DNA of 34,441 nt from Flavobacteriaceae bacterium (GCA_017852075.1 JAFMLQ010000021.1:1-34441), one strand, 5' to 3'. Counted from the stretch's first letter, positions 8,241 to 15,918 are shown. The notes: a model not told the origin generated them from the letters alone. Translations and numbers: made by a program.

Positions 8241-8248
8241 CAAAGGTA
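8241..8248 (-). promoter_or_regulatory. Candidate -7 promoter box for the riboswitch-btuB transcript
   Basis: TACCTTTG on the minus strand is an exact TAnnTTTG match, located between the stop codon of the DUF6580-like gene (8254-8256) and the first base of the aptamer stem. A start site about 5-7 bases downstream would begin the RNA right at the P1 stem. No TTG lies at the -33 distance. Confidence 0.5.
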
Positions 8249-8253
8249 GTAGT

Positions 8254-8745
8254 TTAATTAAAGCTTAATGAAGATTGGTTTAATTTTTTAAATGAAAACT
8301 GCAGCACACTAGTGTAGAACAAATCTCCAGCTAAAGAGTTAATAAAGAAAGGAATGGCCAATACAAAACAACTAATCAGTCCTCCCCAATTTAAGGGATA
8401 ATAGAAATACCATACTCCCAAATTACTCAGTATAAAAAAGGATGTAGAGGCTCCCAATACGGTCATAATAGATAACGATTTTGCTTTAAATCCAATACAT
8501 GATATCAACGCAAAAGCAGAATAAATCACTGGGATCAAAGAGTGAATTCCCAAATATAGGTCTGACAAAAACATACATGCAAGTGGAAGAAACAGAGCCC
8601 AACGTTTATTGGCAAAATGGAACCCTGTAAACAAGGCAATACTTGTGATGGGTGCAAAGTTTGGGGGATGTGGTAATAGTCTTGTAAGCAATGCCAAAAC
8701 TACCAGACCAAAAACAACCTTCATTTCATTTTCTTTCAATCCCAT
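8254..8745 (-). CDS. DUF6580-like small integral membrane protein, candidate transport protein
   Basis: A 163-residue very hydrophobic protein with about five membrane segments (starting around residues 8-23, 30-45, 50-65, 72-90, 95-112 and 120-140). Its conserved features PHPPNFAPITSIALFTG, LPLACMFLSDLYLG and a later SLAGDLFYTSVL look like DUF6580, annotated elsewhere as a putative transport protein; the pattern resembles the small S-component proteins of ECF transporters. It lies directly upstream of the cobalamin riboswitch and btuB on the same strand, which suggests a link to B12 or corrinoid uptake, but it is not itself behind the aptamer. A second in-frame ATG (MKVVFG) at 8724 is an alternative start. 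A good promoter lies in the carB 3' end. Confidence 0.7.
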   Translation of the reverse strand: MGLKENEMKVVFGLVVLALLTRLLPHPPNFAPITSIALFTGFHFANKRWALFLPLACMFLSDLYLGIHSLIPVIYSAFALISCIGFKAKSLSIMTVLGASTSFFILSNLGVWYFYYPLNWGGLISCFVLAIPFFINSLAGDLFYTSVLQFSFKKLNQSSLSFN

Positions 8746-8760
8746 GGGTCATGTTTTTTG

Positions 8761-8792
8761 TAAAACTATATAATTTTTACTACTTGGTCAAA
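8761..8792 (-). promoter_or_regulatory. Candidate promoter for the DUF6580-like gene, inside the carB 3' end
   Basis: On the minus strand, TTTG (8789-8792) is followed after 20 bases by TAGTTTTA (8761-8768), one mismatch from TAnnTTTG. This fits the Bacteroidota -33/-7 layout. The -33 element lies within the last codons of carB and the -7 element just after its stop, 15 bases before the next ATG at 8745. Confidence 0.5.
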
Positions 8793-11629
8793 TACATTTT
8801 ACGTCTCGCATACAAATCGTAAAAAGCATCTTCTTTCAAACTATCAATGAAGAGAATACTTTCTCCTGTACTTTTCATCTCAGGGCCAAGCTGCTTATTG
8901 ACATTTGGAAATTTATTGAAAGAGAAAACCGGCTGCTTTATAGCGTACCCTTCTAACTGAGGATTGTACTCAAAATCAGTTACTTTATTTTCTCCCAACA
9001 TAACTTTAGTTGCATAATTGACGTAAGGCTCTTTATATGCTTTCGCTATAAAAGGAACCGTTCTCGAAGCTCTAGGATTGGCTTCGATCACAAATACCTT
9101 ATCTTCTTTAACTGCATATTGAATATTTATAAGTCCCACCGTATTGAGTGCCAATGCAATTTTGTGGGTGTGGTCTTTGATTTGCTGTACCACATATTCC
9201 CCTAGATTAAAGACTGGAAGAGTCGCATTGGAATCTCCAGAATGAATCCCGCAGGGCTCAATATGTTCCATAATCCCAATAATTTGGACGTTTTCTCCAT
9301 CGCAAATTGCATCCGCCTCACACTCAATGGCGCCGTCTAGGTAATGGTCTAGTAATAGTTTGTTGTTCGGGATCTTCTGGAGCAAGTCCACTACATGGGC
9401 TTCTAAATCCTGCTTATTAATTACAATTTTCATTCCTTGACCTCCTAACACATAGGAAGGTCGTACCAAAATCGGGAAGTCCAAATCATCTGCCAATTCC
9501 AAGGCTTGTTCTGCAGTTTGAGCCACACCAAAATCAGGATAAGGAATGTTGTTTTCTTTTAAAAGTGTTGAAAAACTTCCTCGATCTTCAGCAAGATCCA
9601 AAGATTGGAAACTGGTGCCGATAATCTTGATACCATAACGATCGAGTTTTTCAGCCAGCTTCAATGCTGTTTGACCTCCCAACTGGACAATGACACCTTC
9701 GGGTTTCTCGTGCTGTATGATGTCGTAAATATGCTCCCAAAATACGGGTTCAAAATACAATTTATCTGCCGTATCAAAATCTGTGGATACCGTTTCCGGG
9801 TTGCAATTGATCATGATGGTCTCATAGCCACATTCACTTGCGGCCATCACTCCATGTACACAACAGTAATCAAATTCAATTCCTTGACCAATACGGTTGG
9901 GACCAGACCCTAACACTACAATTTTTTTTCGATCTGAGACTTTACTCTCATTCTCACTGAAAGGGATCCCTCCCTTTTCTTTGAGTTGGGCTTCGAAAGT
10001 GGAATAATAATAGGGGGTTATTGCATCAAATTCTGCAGCACAAGTATCCACGAGTTTATATACCCTTTGGATACCCATTTCAACTCTTTTTGCATACACT
10101 TCACTTTCCAAACACTTGAGCATATGCGCTACTTGTCGATCGGCAAACCCTTTTTGTTTGGCTTCTAAGAGCAACGCATTGTCGATTGTATTGATATCAA
10201 AATTAGAAATTTCTTGTTCTAGGTGGAAAAGTGCCTCGTATTGCTTCAAAAACCACATATCTATTTTAGTGATTTCGTGAATTCGAGTCAGAGGAATTCC
10301 AATTTGGATGGCATCATAAAGAACGAAGACACGGTCCCAGCTTGCTATTTTCAATTTACTAATGATAGTCTCATAGTCCGTATATCCTTTACCATCTGCT
10401 CCTAAACCGTTTCGTTTTACTTCCAGCGATTGAGTGGCTTTGTGCAGTGCTTCTTGAAATGATCTTCCAATTCCCATCACTTCGCCTACAGATTTCATCT
10501 GTAATCCCAAGCTTCGGTCAGAGCCTTCAAATTTATCGAAGTTCCAACGCGGAATTTTTACAATCACATAGTCCAATGTGGGCTCAAAAAGCGCTGAGGT
10601 GGATTTTGTAATCTGATTTTCTAGTTCGTCCAAAGTATATCCTATGGCCAGTTTTGCAGCAATTTTTGCAATGGGGTACCCAGTTGCTTTACTCGCTAAT
10701 GCAGAAGATCTGGAGACCCTCGGATTGATTTCAATAGCGATAATGTCTTCTTTTTCGTCAGGACTTACCGCAAATTGTACATTACATCCTCCAGCAAAAT
10801 CTCCAATGCTTCGCATCATATGAATTGCCATATCGCGCATGCGTTGAAACGTAGTGTCGGATAAGGTCATGGCAGGAGCTACGGTAATGGAATCCCCTGT
10901 ATGAATTCCCATAGGATCCATATTTTCTATGGTACAGATAATGACTACATTGTCATTTTTATCACGGAGCAATTCCAACTCATATTCTTTCCAACCAATC
11001 AGTGCTTTATCGATCATCACTTCGTGGATGGGAGAAACTTCCAATCCACGAGTTAGCAGTTCATCAAAATCTTCTGCTTTGTGCACAAATGAAGCCCCTG
11101 CTCCTCCCAAAGTGTAAGAAGCTCGAATAACTATAGGGAAACCAAACTCTTGTGCTATTTCTTGTCCTTTTAAGTATGAATTTGCCGTAGCTTGGGGAGC
11201 CATATCTACCCCAATTTTTAACATCAATTCACGAAATTGCTCTCGATCCTCTGTAATTTGGATAGCATCAATATCTACCCCGATTATGTTTACTCCAAAG
11301 TCTTCCCATATCCCTTTTTCTGCAGCTTCAATACAAAGATTGAGTGCCGTTTGACCTCCCATGGTAGGGAGTACAGCATCAATTTTATGTTTTTTTAAAA
11401 TCTCAATAATAGACTTCGTATTCAAAGGTTTAAGATATACATGGTCTGCCATTGAAGGATCGGTCATAATGGTGGCAGGATTGGAATTGATCAAAATGGT
11501 CTCGATACCATCTTCACGTAAGGAACGTAAAGCTTGGGAACCAGAATAGTCAAATTCACAAGCCTGACCGATTATAATAGGTCCTGAACCAATTACTAAA
11601 ATACTTTTTATAGAGTCAACTTTTGGCAT
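8780..11629 (-). CDS. carB: Carbamoyl-phosphate synthase large subunit, lacking the MGS-like allosteric domain
   Basis: Synthesises carbamoyl phosphate from bicarbonate, two ATP and ammonia delivered by the CarA subunit, for pyrimidines and arginine. The 949-residue protein has two homologous ATP-grasp halves. The first opens with SILVIGSGPIIIGQACEFDYSG, has MGGQTALNL and EINPRVSRSSALASKATGYPIA. The second opens with KIVVLGSGPNRIGQGIEFDYC, has QLGGQTALKLAEKL and IEANPRASRTVPFIAK. It ends about 30 residues after FNKFPNVNKQLGPEMKSTGE, exactly where the E. coli enzyme (1073 residues) would enter its MGS-like domain that binds UMP, IMP and ornithine. The C-terminus is a clean stop, not a frameshift. 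No carA gene is adjacent. The start is preceded by TATATTTA four bases before the ATG (11634-11641), a near-consensus box suggesting a leaderless mRNA. Confidence 0.97.
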   Translation of the reverse strand: MPKVDSIKSILVIGSGPIIIGQACEFDYSGSQALRSLREDGIETILINSNPATIMTDPSMADHVYLKPLNTKSIIEILKKHKIDAVLPTMGGQTALNLCIEAAEKGIWEDFGVNIIGVDIDAIQITEDREQFRELMLKIGVDMAPQATANSYLKGQEIAQEFGFPIVIRASYTLGGAGASFVHKAEDFDELLTRGLEVSPIHEVMIDKALIGWKEYELELLRDKNDNVVIICTIENMDPMGIHTGDSITVAPAMTLSDTTFQRMRDMAIHMMRSIGDFAGGCNVQFAVSPDEKEDIIAIEINPRVSRSSALASKATGYPIAKIAAKLAIGYTLDELENQITKSTSALFEPTLDYVIVKIPRWNFDKFEGSDRSLGLQMKSVGEVMGIGRSFQEALHKATQSLEVKRNGLGADGKGYTDYETIISKLKIASWDRVFVLYDAIQIGIPLTRIHEITKIDMWFLKQYEALFHLEQEISNFDINTIDNALLLEAKQKGFADRQVAHMLKCLESEVYAKRVEMGIQRVYKLVDTCAAEFDAITPYYYSTFEAQLKEKGGIPFSENESKVSDRKKIVVLGSGPNRIGQGIEFDYCCVHGVMAASECGYETIMINCNPETVSTDFDTADKLYFEPVFWEHIYDIIQHEKPEGVIVQLGGQTALKLAEKLDRYGIKIIGTSFQSLDLAEDRGSFSTLLKENNIPYPDFGVAQTAEQALELADDLDFPILVRPSYVLGGQGMKIVINKQDLEAHVVDLLQKIPNNKLLLDHYLDGAIECEADAICDGENVQIIGIMEHIEPCGIHSGDSNATLPVFNLGEYVVQQIKDHTHKIALALNTVGLINIQYAVKEDKVFVIEANPRASRTVPFIAKAYKEPYVNYATKVMLGENKVTDFEYNPQLEGYAIKQPVFSFNKFPNVNKQLGPEMKSTGESILFIDSLKEDAFYDLYARRKMYLTK

Positions 11630-11649
11630 AAACTAAATATAGATTTAAA

Positions 11650-11690
11650 TATAAAAAAAAGGTGTTACTCTAAAAAAAGCAACACCTTTA
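11650..11690 (-). terminator. Rho-independent terminator downstream of rpmH
   Basis: On the minus strand AAAGGTGTT pairs with AACACC plus flanking T residues (arms at 11681-11689 and 11658-11666, loop of about 14 bases), followed by a run of T residues. It ends the rpmH transcript and insulates carB, which begins at 11629. Confidence 0.85.
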
Positions 11691-11709
11691 TATTGGAATG
11701 AAATTATCA

Positions 11710-11868
11710 TTACTTTTTATGGCGGGGTTCTGAGGATACGGATATCTTTTTTCTACCCTTTGCGCGTCGAGCAGCAAGTACTTTACGTCCGCTGGCTGAT
11801 GCCATTCTTTCTCTGAAACCGTGTTTGTTTCTTCTCTTTCTTCTCGAAGGTTGGAATGTTCTTTTCAT
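11710..11868 (-). CDS. rpmH: Large ribosomal subunit protein L34
   Basis: A 52-residue, very basic protein ([22 protein letters not shown], then [19 protein letters not shown]) that is a full-length match to bacterial L34, a component of the 50S subunit near the tunnel exit. The frame extends upstream to base 11937, but the family always starts at MKRT, so I chose the ATG at 11868. It has its own strong promoter (TTTG-N19-TATATTTG) and is followed by a terminator, so it is a single-gene unit. The usual rpmH-rnpA order is not present: no rnpA gene follows on this strand, as carB is next. Confidence 0.97.
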   Translation of the reverse strand: MKRTFQPSRRKRRNKHGFRERMASASGRKVLAARRAKGRKKISVSSEPRHKK

Positions 11869-11907
11869 AATATGTGTGACTAGAGGTATGCTCCTTTTAA
11901 AGTCGGG

Positions 11908-11938
11908 CAAATATACAACAACTTTTTTGTCTTCCAAA
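11908..11938 (-). promoter_or_regulatory. Full-consensus Bacteroidota promoter for rpmH
   Basis: On the minus strand TTTG (11935-11938), exactly 19 bases, then TATATTTG (11908-11915). Both the -33 and -7 elements are perfect matches, the best promoter in the window and in keeping with a highly expressed ribosomal gene. The ATG follows about 39 bases downstream of the box. Confidence 0.85.
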
Positions 11939-11971
11939 CTGGATTATCAACATTTCGCCTTCGTTTTTTTT

Positions 11972-11979
11972 TACCTTTG
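11972..11979 (+). promoter_or_regulatory. Candidate -7 promoter box for the TPR membrane protein gene
   Basis: TACCTTTG matches TAnnTTTG and ends 13 bases before the ATG at 11993, after a run of T residues. No clear -33 element is seen. Confidence 0.5.
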
Positions 11980-11992
11980 AAAAAAAATAACA

Positions 11993-12508
11993 ATGTTTCC
12001 TAAAGTCATAAAACTAATTCTTGCCTTGATTGCTTTGGCGTATGGTGTTTATCAATTTGTCGATGATTATATTGGCAATGGCATCATGCTGTTACTACTA
12101 TCGGGTATGTTTATCCTACTTTACTTTAAAAATGAAATCATTTTTCTTGCTTTTTTGAGGCTAAGAAAACAAGATTTTGAGGGAACACAAAGATGGTTGA
12201 TGCGTATTTCCAATGTAGAGCGTAATTTGGTGCGCAAACAACAAGGGTACTACCACTACCTTTTGGGTATTATTCATTCTCAAACAAATCTCACGCAGGC
12301 GGAAAAGTATTTTAAAACGGCACTCAAACTAGGGCTGTCCATGAACCATGATTTGGCAATGGCAAAAATGAGTCTTGCAGGAATTTACCTTCAAAAAAGA
12401 CGCAAACGAGAGGCGCAAAAATTATTGACAGAAGCTAAAAAATTAGACAAGCACGGAATGCTTGCAGGGCAGATGAAAATGATTCAACAACAGATGAAGC
12501 GAATCTAA
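11993..12508 (+). CDS. Membrane-anchored tetratricopeptide-repeat-like protein
   Basis: A 171-residue protein. Two membrane segments lie close together at about residues 4-22 and 31-48 (IKLILALIALAYGVYQFV; GIMLLLLSGMFILLYFK). They are followed by a basic helical cytoplasmic region. Residues 80-160 show two or three degenerate TPR units (YYHYLLGIIHSQTNLTQAEKYFKTALKLGL, then LAMAKMSLAGIYLQKRRKREAQKLLTEAKKL). Such domains act as protein-protein docking surfaces; no partner can be named. The gene has its own TACCTTTG box and diverges from rpmH. Its stop overlaps that of the convergent lytic transglycosylase gene by four bases (CTAA). Confidence 0.75.
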   Translation: MFPKVIKLILALIALAYGVYQFVDDYIGNGIMLLLLSGMFILLYFKNEIIFLAFLRLRKQDFEGTQRWLMRISNVERNLVRKQQGYYHYLLGIIHSQTNLTQAEKYFKTALKLGLSMNHDLAMAKMSLAGIYLQKRRKREAQKLLTEAKKLDKHGMLAGQMKMIQQQMKRI

Positions 12509-13461
12509 TAGTGCCCCTCCTCTGGAATTGCAATTTCGTAATACTTCCTAGAATTGTTGTTTAAGTGATTTTCAATCAACCAAGGATTGTGAATTTTAAG
12601 AAGTTTGTAGTTGATCCCTTTTTCTTGGGCAAATTCTGCAATATTGGCAATGGGCACATCCCAACCTAGTTTTTTAACGGGTATAGGTTGGTATAAGTCC
12701 GTTTCTTCAAAAATAAAACCATATCGCTTCGGATGAGACATAATCTCTTTCACTGCCAAAATCCGGAAAACATAGCGGCTGGTTTCTGTATTTAAAAGCA
12801 AGTCGTAATAATCCTGAACCAATTGTTTGTCAAGTAATTTGTGTGTGCCATACATTCCGCGATTATATGAAGCAGCAGCGAGAGTCCAACTTCCAAATCG
12901 CTTTTTCGCTTTCAACAAATATTTACAAGCCACTCGAGTAGATTTTTCAATATGGTAACGTTCGTCTACATTACTATTTACTTCAAGTCCATATTCTTTT
13001 GCGGTTCCAGGCATTAGTTGCCAAAATCCTTTGGCTCCTTTTGGAGAACGTAAATTTTCCAATCCACTTTCTATGACCGCTAAATATTTAAAATCGTCGG
13101 GAACTCCTTCTTCTGCAAGGATGGCTTCAATGGTAGGAAACCATTTGTGGGCTCTTTTTAGCAATAGCATCATATTGGACTGCCAATAGGTATTGACCAA
13201 AAGCTCTTTATCCAATCGTTCTCTAATATCGGGTGCATTCAAGGGTACTTCTTCTCCAGAAAAATCAAGGGTCACTGGAAGTTTGAGCGCATATACTTTG
13301 TAAGAATCTCCCTCTTCACGGCTGTTAAATGCGTTCTGAAATTCAGGATGGATCGTGGTAAATCCAAATAAAAGTAACAATACTGAGACTAAGATCCCAG
13401 AGGTCAATTTACGATTCATAGTATTGTGCGATTTATGTGCTTGTTTCTCAAATTTACTCAT
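12505..13461 (-). CDS. Membrane-bound lytic murein transglycosylase (SLT domain)
   Basis: Cleaves the MurNAc-GlcNAc bond of peptidoglycan with formation of 1,6-anhydro-MurNAc, acting in the periplasm. The 318-residue protein has a hydrophobic signal/anchor at about residues 20-35 and a linker, then a family 1 SLT fold from about residue 110. The catalytic Glu131 is in VIESGLENL, followed by SPKGAKGFWQLMPGTAKEYGL (139-159) and the AAASYNRG motif near 195. The C-terminus has a LysM-like segment (IANIAEFAQEKGINYKLLKIHNPWL). The ATG at 13461 overlaps the upstream hydrolase stop (ATGA), indicating coupling, but a second ATG at 13419 (MNRK) would give a more usual signal peptide. Similar to MltD/MltE-type enzymes; the exact subtype is uncertain. 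Confidence 0.9.
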   Translation of the reverse strand: MSKFEKQAHKSHNTMNRKLTSGILVSVLLLLFGFTTIHPEFQNAFNSREEGDSYKVYALKLPVTLDFSGEEVPLNAPDIRERLDKELLVNTYWQSNMMLLLKRAHKWFPTIEAILAEEGVPDDFKYLAVIESGLENLRSPKGAKGFWQLMPGTAKEYGLEVNSNVDERYHIEKSTRVACKYLLKAKKRFGSWTLAAASYNRGMYGTHKLLDKQLVQDYYDLLLNTETSRYVFRILAVKEIMSHPKRYGFIFEETDLYQPIPVKKLGWDVPIANIAEFAQEKGINYKLLKIHNPWLIENHLNNNSRKYYEIAIPEEGHY

Positions 13462-14114
13462 TTTTTTAAAAGTAGCTTTGGCAATTCTTCATTAAACCAC
13501 TTGGATTGTGTGATAATGGCAGCATGACCTCCTTTAATTTTTATATACGGGTTGGATATGTTTTTTATTGGGAAAACCGTATCTGAAGCTCCGTGGATGT
13601 GAATAATGTCTTTTGGACTTTCAGTTTGATCCCAATGAACCAAAGCATCAATCGCCCAATTCAAATAGGCAGGATTTCGTTCAGATAGATACCTTTGATA
13701 CAATTCCAAACGTTTTTTTATTCCCTTTCCAAAAGCAAACAATGTCAAATGATCTAAGTTATCAATCCATTGGGTTGGTAAGAGTTTATGTGCATTGGTT
13801 TTTTTAGCCATTTTCATCGGAAAAGAAAGCTCATCTTTAGTTTTGATGCTCGAAACAATAACCGTAGTTCGAGTTGGAATATGTTTTGTCATTTCTTGAA
13901 CCAGCACCCCTCCAAAAGAAACTCCCAATAGCACAGCTTTTTCATGAACAACACGTTGACTCATTCTTTGAGCATAAGAACTCAATGGCTCACTTGGCTT
14001 TGGTGGGATCCAGCTTAAAAAGTGAATCTCAAAGGGTTTGGGAAAGTCAAGAAATTCAAAAATTTTGGGACTTGCAGCCATACCAGGCATGCAATAAACA
14101 GGAATTCGTTCCAT
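13458..14114 (-). CDS. Alpha/beta hydrolase
   Basis: A 218-residue alpha/beta hydrolase fold protein. The nucleophile elbow is GVSFGG with Ser66. The catalytic acid is probably Asp178 in HGASDTVFP and the catalytic His is His197 in GGHAAI. The oxyanion-hole side is the MPGMAAS stretch at residues 9-15. There is no signal peptide, so it is cytosolic. The substrate cannot be inferred: the lid region is short and there is no lipase or epoxide-hydrolase signature. Its stop and the start of the lytic transglycosylase overlap (ATGA), so the two are one operon. No exact TAnnTTTG box lies before the start, which shares about 112 bases with the divergent small GNAT-like gene. Confidence 0.85.
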   Translation of the reverse strand: MERIPVYCMPGMAASPKIFEFLDFPKPFEIHFLSWIPPKPSEPLSSYAQRMSQRVVHEKAVLLGVSFGGVLVQEMTKHIPTRTTVIVSSIKTKDELSFPMKMAKKTNAHKLLPTQWIDNLDHLTLFAFGKGIKKRLELYQRYLSERNPAYLNWAIDALVHWDQTESPKDIIHIHGASDTVFPIKNISNPYIKIKGGHAAIITQSKWFNEELPKLLLKK

Positions 14115-14153
14115 TTAATCCTTTATTTTGGTTAGTTGAACTGTTAAATTTTG

Positions 14154-14161
14154 TATTTTTG
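14154..14161 (+). promoter_or_regulatory. Candidate -7 promoter box for the small GNAT-like gene
   Basis: TATTTTTG matches TAnnTTTG. TTTG at 14127-14130 lies 23 bases upstream, a spacing at the long end of the reported range. The ATG is 65 bases downstream, so the leader is longer than for most genes here. Confidence 0.45.
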
Positions 14162-14226
14162 TGACCCTCATTTGCTTAAAGACAATTTTTAAAACATTAC
14201 AAATTTAGTAACCAATTCTATTTATC

Positions 14227-14520
14227 ATGAATGATTTAACTTTAATAAATAACGAATTCCTACGACAATTTGAAATTAAAGTAAACGATAGTTTGGCTCG
14301 AATCGAGTATTCCGAGCAAGAAAGAAAAATTTTCCTGACCAAACTACACATTCCTGAAGAAATTAAAGACGATACGTTTGAAGATGCCTTTATCATCAAA
14401 GTTCTTGAATTTATTTCAGAAAAAAATCTAAGGGTTGTTCCTACTTCACCTAAAATAGCAAGGTTTGTTCGCTCCAATCGCCGTTATAAGCAATTGCTTC
14501 CTGTAGGGATCAAACTCTAG
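14227..14520 (+). CDS. Small GNAT-like (YjdJ type) protein with a degenerate acetyl-CoA loop
   Basis: A 97-residue protein whose layout follows the short GNAT_YjdJ family: a first pair of strands (LRQFEIKVNDSLARIEYSEQERKIFLT), then HIPEEI at the beginning of the pocket, then VLEFISEKNLRVVPTSPKIARFVRSNRRYKQLLPVGI. In active members the loop after the VP motif carries GxGxG/A (such as L-G-K-G-I-A) for acetyl-CoA binding. Here it reads EEIKDDTFEDAF, without glycines. This suggests loss of acetyltransferase activity or a changed ligand, so a binding-protein role is possible. The reading frame is intact and the gene is expressed from its own promoter box. Its stop overlaps that of mtaB by four bases (CTAG). 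Confidence 0.65.
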   Translation: MNDLTLINNEFLRQFEIKVNDSLARIEYSEQERKIFLTKLHIPEEIKDDTFEDAFIIKVLEFISEKNLRVVPTSPKIARFVRSNRRYKQLLPVGIKL

Positions 14521-15869
14521 CCTAAAAAACTAAATCGGACATATCCGTTTCCATCAATCTCTTCTAAACGTATAGTATGAAGCGTATTGACCAACGATGG
14601 ATTCCAAGGTGTTCGTACTTTTACATAGTTTTCTGTGAATCCTGTGATATATCCTTCTTTATTTTCACCTTCAAATAAAACGGTATGGGTTTTGCCTAAT
14701 TGCGATTCGTAAAAAGCACGGCGTTTTTTCACAGAAAGGGCACGTAGCATTTTACTCCTTTTACTTCGAATCGCACCAGGCACAATCTCGTCCATATCTG
14801 TAGCCTCTGTATTGGGTCGTTCAGAATAAGTGAAAACGTGTAAATAGGATACCACACTTGAAGACAAAAAATGATAAGTGTCTAAAAAATCTTCTTCTGT
14901 CTCTCCTGGGTAACCCACGATTACGTCTGCTCCAATACAAGCATCAGGCATGATCGCTTTGATTTGGGAAATACGTTCGGTATATAAAGACGAAAGGTAA
15001 CGTCGCTTCATACTTTTTAGGATTTTGTCACTACCACTTTGTAATGGAATATGAAAATGAGGGACGAAACGTTTACTCTGAGCGACAAATGAAATGATCT
15101 CAGTATTTAACAAGTTTGGCTCAATGGAGGAAATCCGGATTCTGTGAATTGATTTTAATGCATCTAAAGCAGTAATCAGCTCCAAAAATGTGTGCTTGTG
15201 CTTTTTGTTTCCAAATTCTCCTTTACCATAGTCTCCAATATTAACTCCAGTGAGAACAATTTCCTTCAATCCAGCATCAGCTATCTTTTGAGCATTGAAT
15301 AAAACACTTTCTAACGTATCACTTCGCGATATACCTCGTGCTTTGGGAATGGTACAATAGGTGCATTTGTAATCACAGCCGTCTTGCACTTTTAAGAAAG
15401 CTCGAGTACGGTCGCTAATAGAATAGCTGCTTTCATAAAAATTGGCCTCTTCAATTTCGCAAGAGTGTACTTCCCCTTGTTCTTTTTTAGTGAGGTCTTG
15501 AATGTATTCAATCAGTTTAAATTTTTCGGTAGCTCCTAGCACTAAATCAACTCCTTCTAAAGAAGCGATTTCCTTAGGCTGAAGTTGCGCATAACAGCCA
15601 ATAGCGGCAACAAAACCCTCTGGATTTTGTCGCAGTACTTTTTTGACCAAACCCTTAAGTCGTTTGTCCGCATTTTCTGTAACGGAACAGGTGTTGATTA
15701 CATACATCTCTGCTGGACTATCAAAGTCCACACGTTGGTACTGTTTTGGATCAAAATCTCGAGCAATGGTTGCCGTTTCAGAAAAATTCAACTTACACCC
15801 TAAGGTGTGAAAGGCTACCCTTGGTAATGCGAGAGCTTGCGCTTTGGGTGACTGAAGAATTTTTTCCAT
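14517..15869 (-). CDS. mtaB: tRNA (N6-L-threonylcarbamoyladenosine-C2)-methylthiotransferase
   Basis: Converts t6A at position 37 of ANN-decoding tRNAs into ms2t6A using two [4Fe-4S] clusters and SAM. The 450-residue protein has the MTTase family layout. An N-terminal UPF0004 domain carries Cys25 (HTLGCKLN), Cys61 (VINTCSVT) and Cys92 (AIGCYAQ) for the auxiliary cluster. The radical SAM domain has CDYKCTYC (Cys165, Cys169, Cys172) near residue 165. It continues through VLTGVNIGDYG and DVIVGYPGETEEDF, and ends in a TRAM domain (VLFEGENKEGYITGFTENYVKVRT). MiaB is less likely because of the KLNFSET N-terminal motif typical of MtaB. I chose the ATG at 15869: the frame extends 17 residues further to 15920, but that would overlap the divergent gene, and a TATATTTG box lies between the two ATGs. 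Confidence 0.92.
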   Translation of the reverse strand: MEKILQSPKAQALALPRVAFHTLGCKLNFSETATIARDFDPKQYQRVDFDSPAEMYVINTCSVTENADKRLKGLVKKVLRQNPEGFVAAIGCYAQLQPKEIASLEGVDLVLGATEKFKLIEYIQDLTKKEQGEVHSCEIEEANFYESSYSISDRTRAFLKVQDGCDYKCTYCTIPKARGISRSDTLESVLFNAQKIADAGLKEIVLTGVNIGDYGKGEFGNKKHKHTFLELITALDALKSIHRIRISSIEPNLLNTEIISFVAQSKRFVPHFHIPLQSGSDKILKSMKRRYLSSLYTERISQIKAIMPDACIGADVIVGYPGETEEDFLDTYHFLSSSVVSYLHVFTYSERPNTEATDMDEIVPGAIRSKRSKMLRALSVKKRRAFYESQLGKTHTVLFEGENKEGYITGFTENYVKVRTPWNPSLVNTLHTIRLEEIDGNGYVRFSFLG

Positions 15870-15896
15870 AACCGTTTTAAAGCTGTAAATTCGATG

Positions 15897-15904
15897 CAAA
15901 TATA
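15897..15904 (-). promoter_or_regulatory. Candidate -7 promoter box for mtaB
   Basis: TATATTTG on the minus strand, exact to consensus, 27 bases upstream of the ATG at 15869. It lies within the longer possible mtaB frame and so argues for the shorter start. The -33 element is unclear. Confidence 0.5.
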
Positions 15905-15918
15905 TCAACAAAATTTTC

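Noticed and set aside
11869-11937. N-terminal extension of rpmH
   Set aside because: L34 proteins start at MKRT; the extension overlaps the rpmH promoter.
14205-14477. 90-residue frame on the minus strand opposite the GNAT-like gene
   Set aside because: It is antisense to a gene with a better family pattern and a promoter; no domain recognised.
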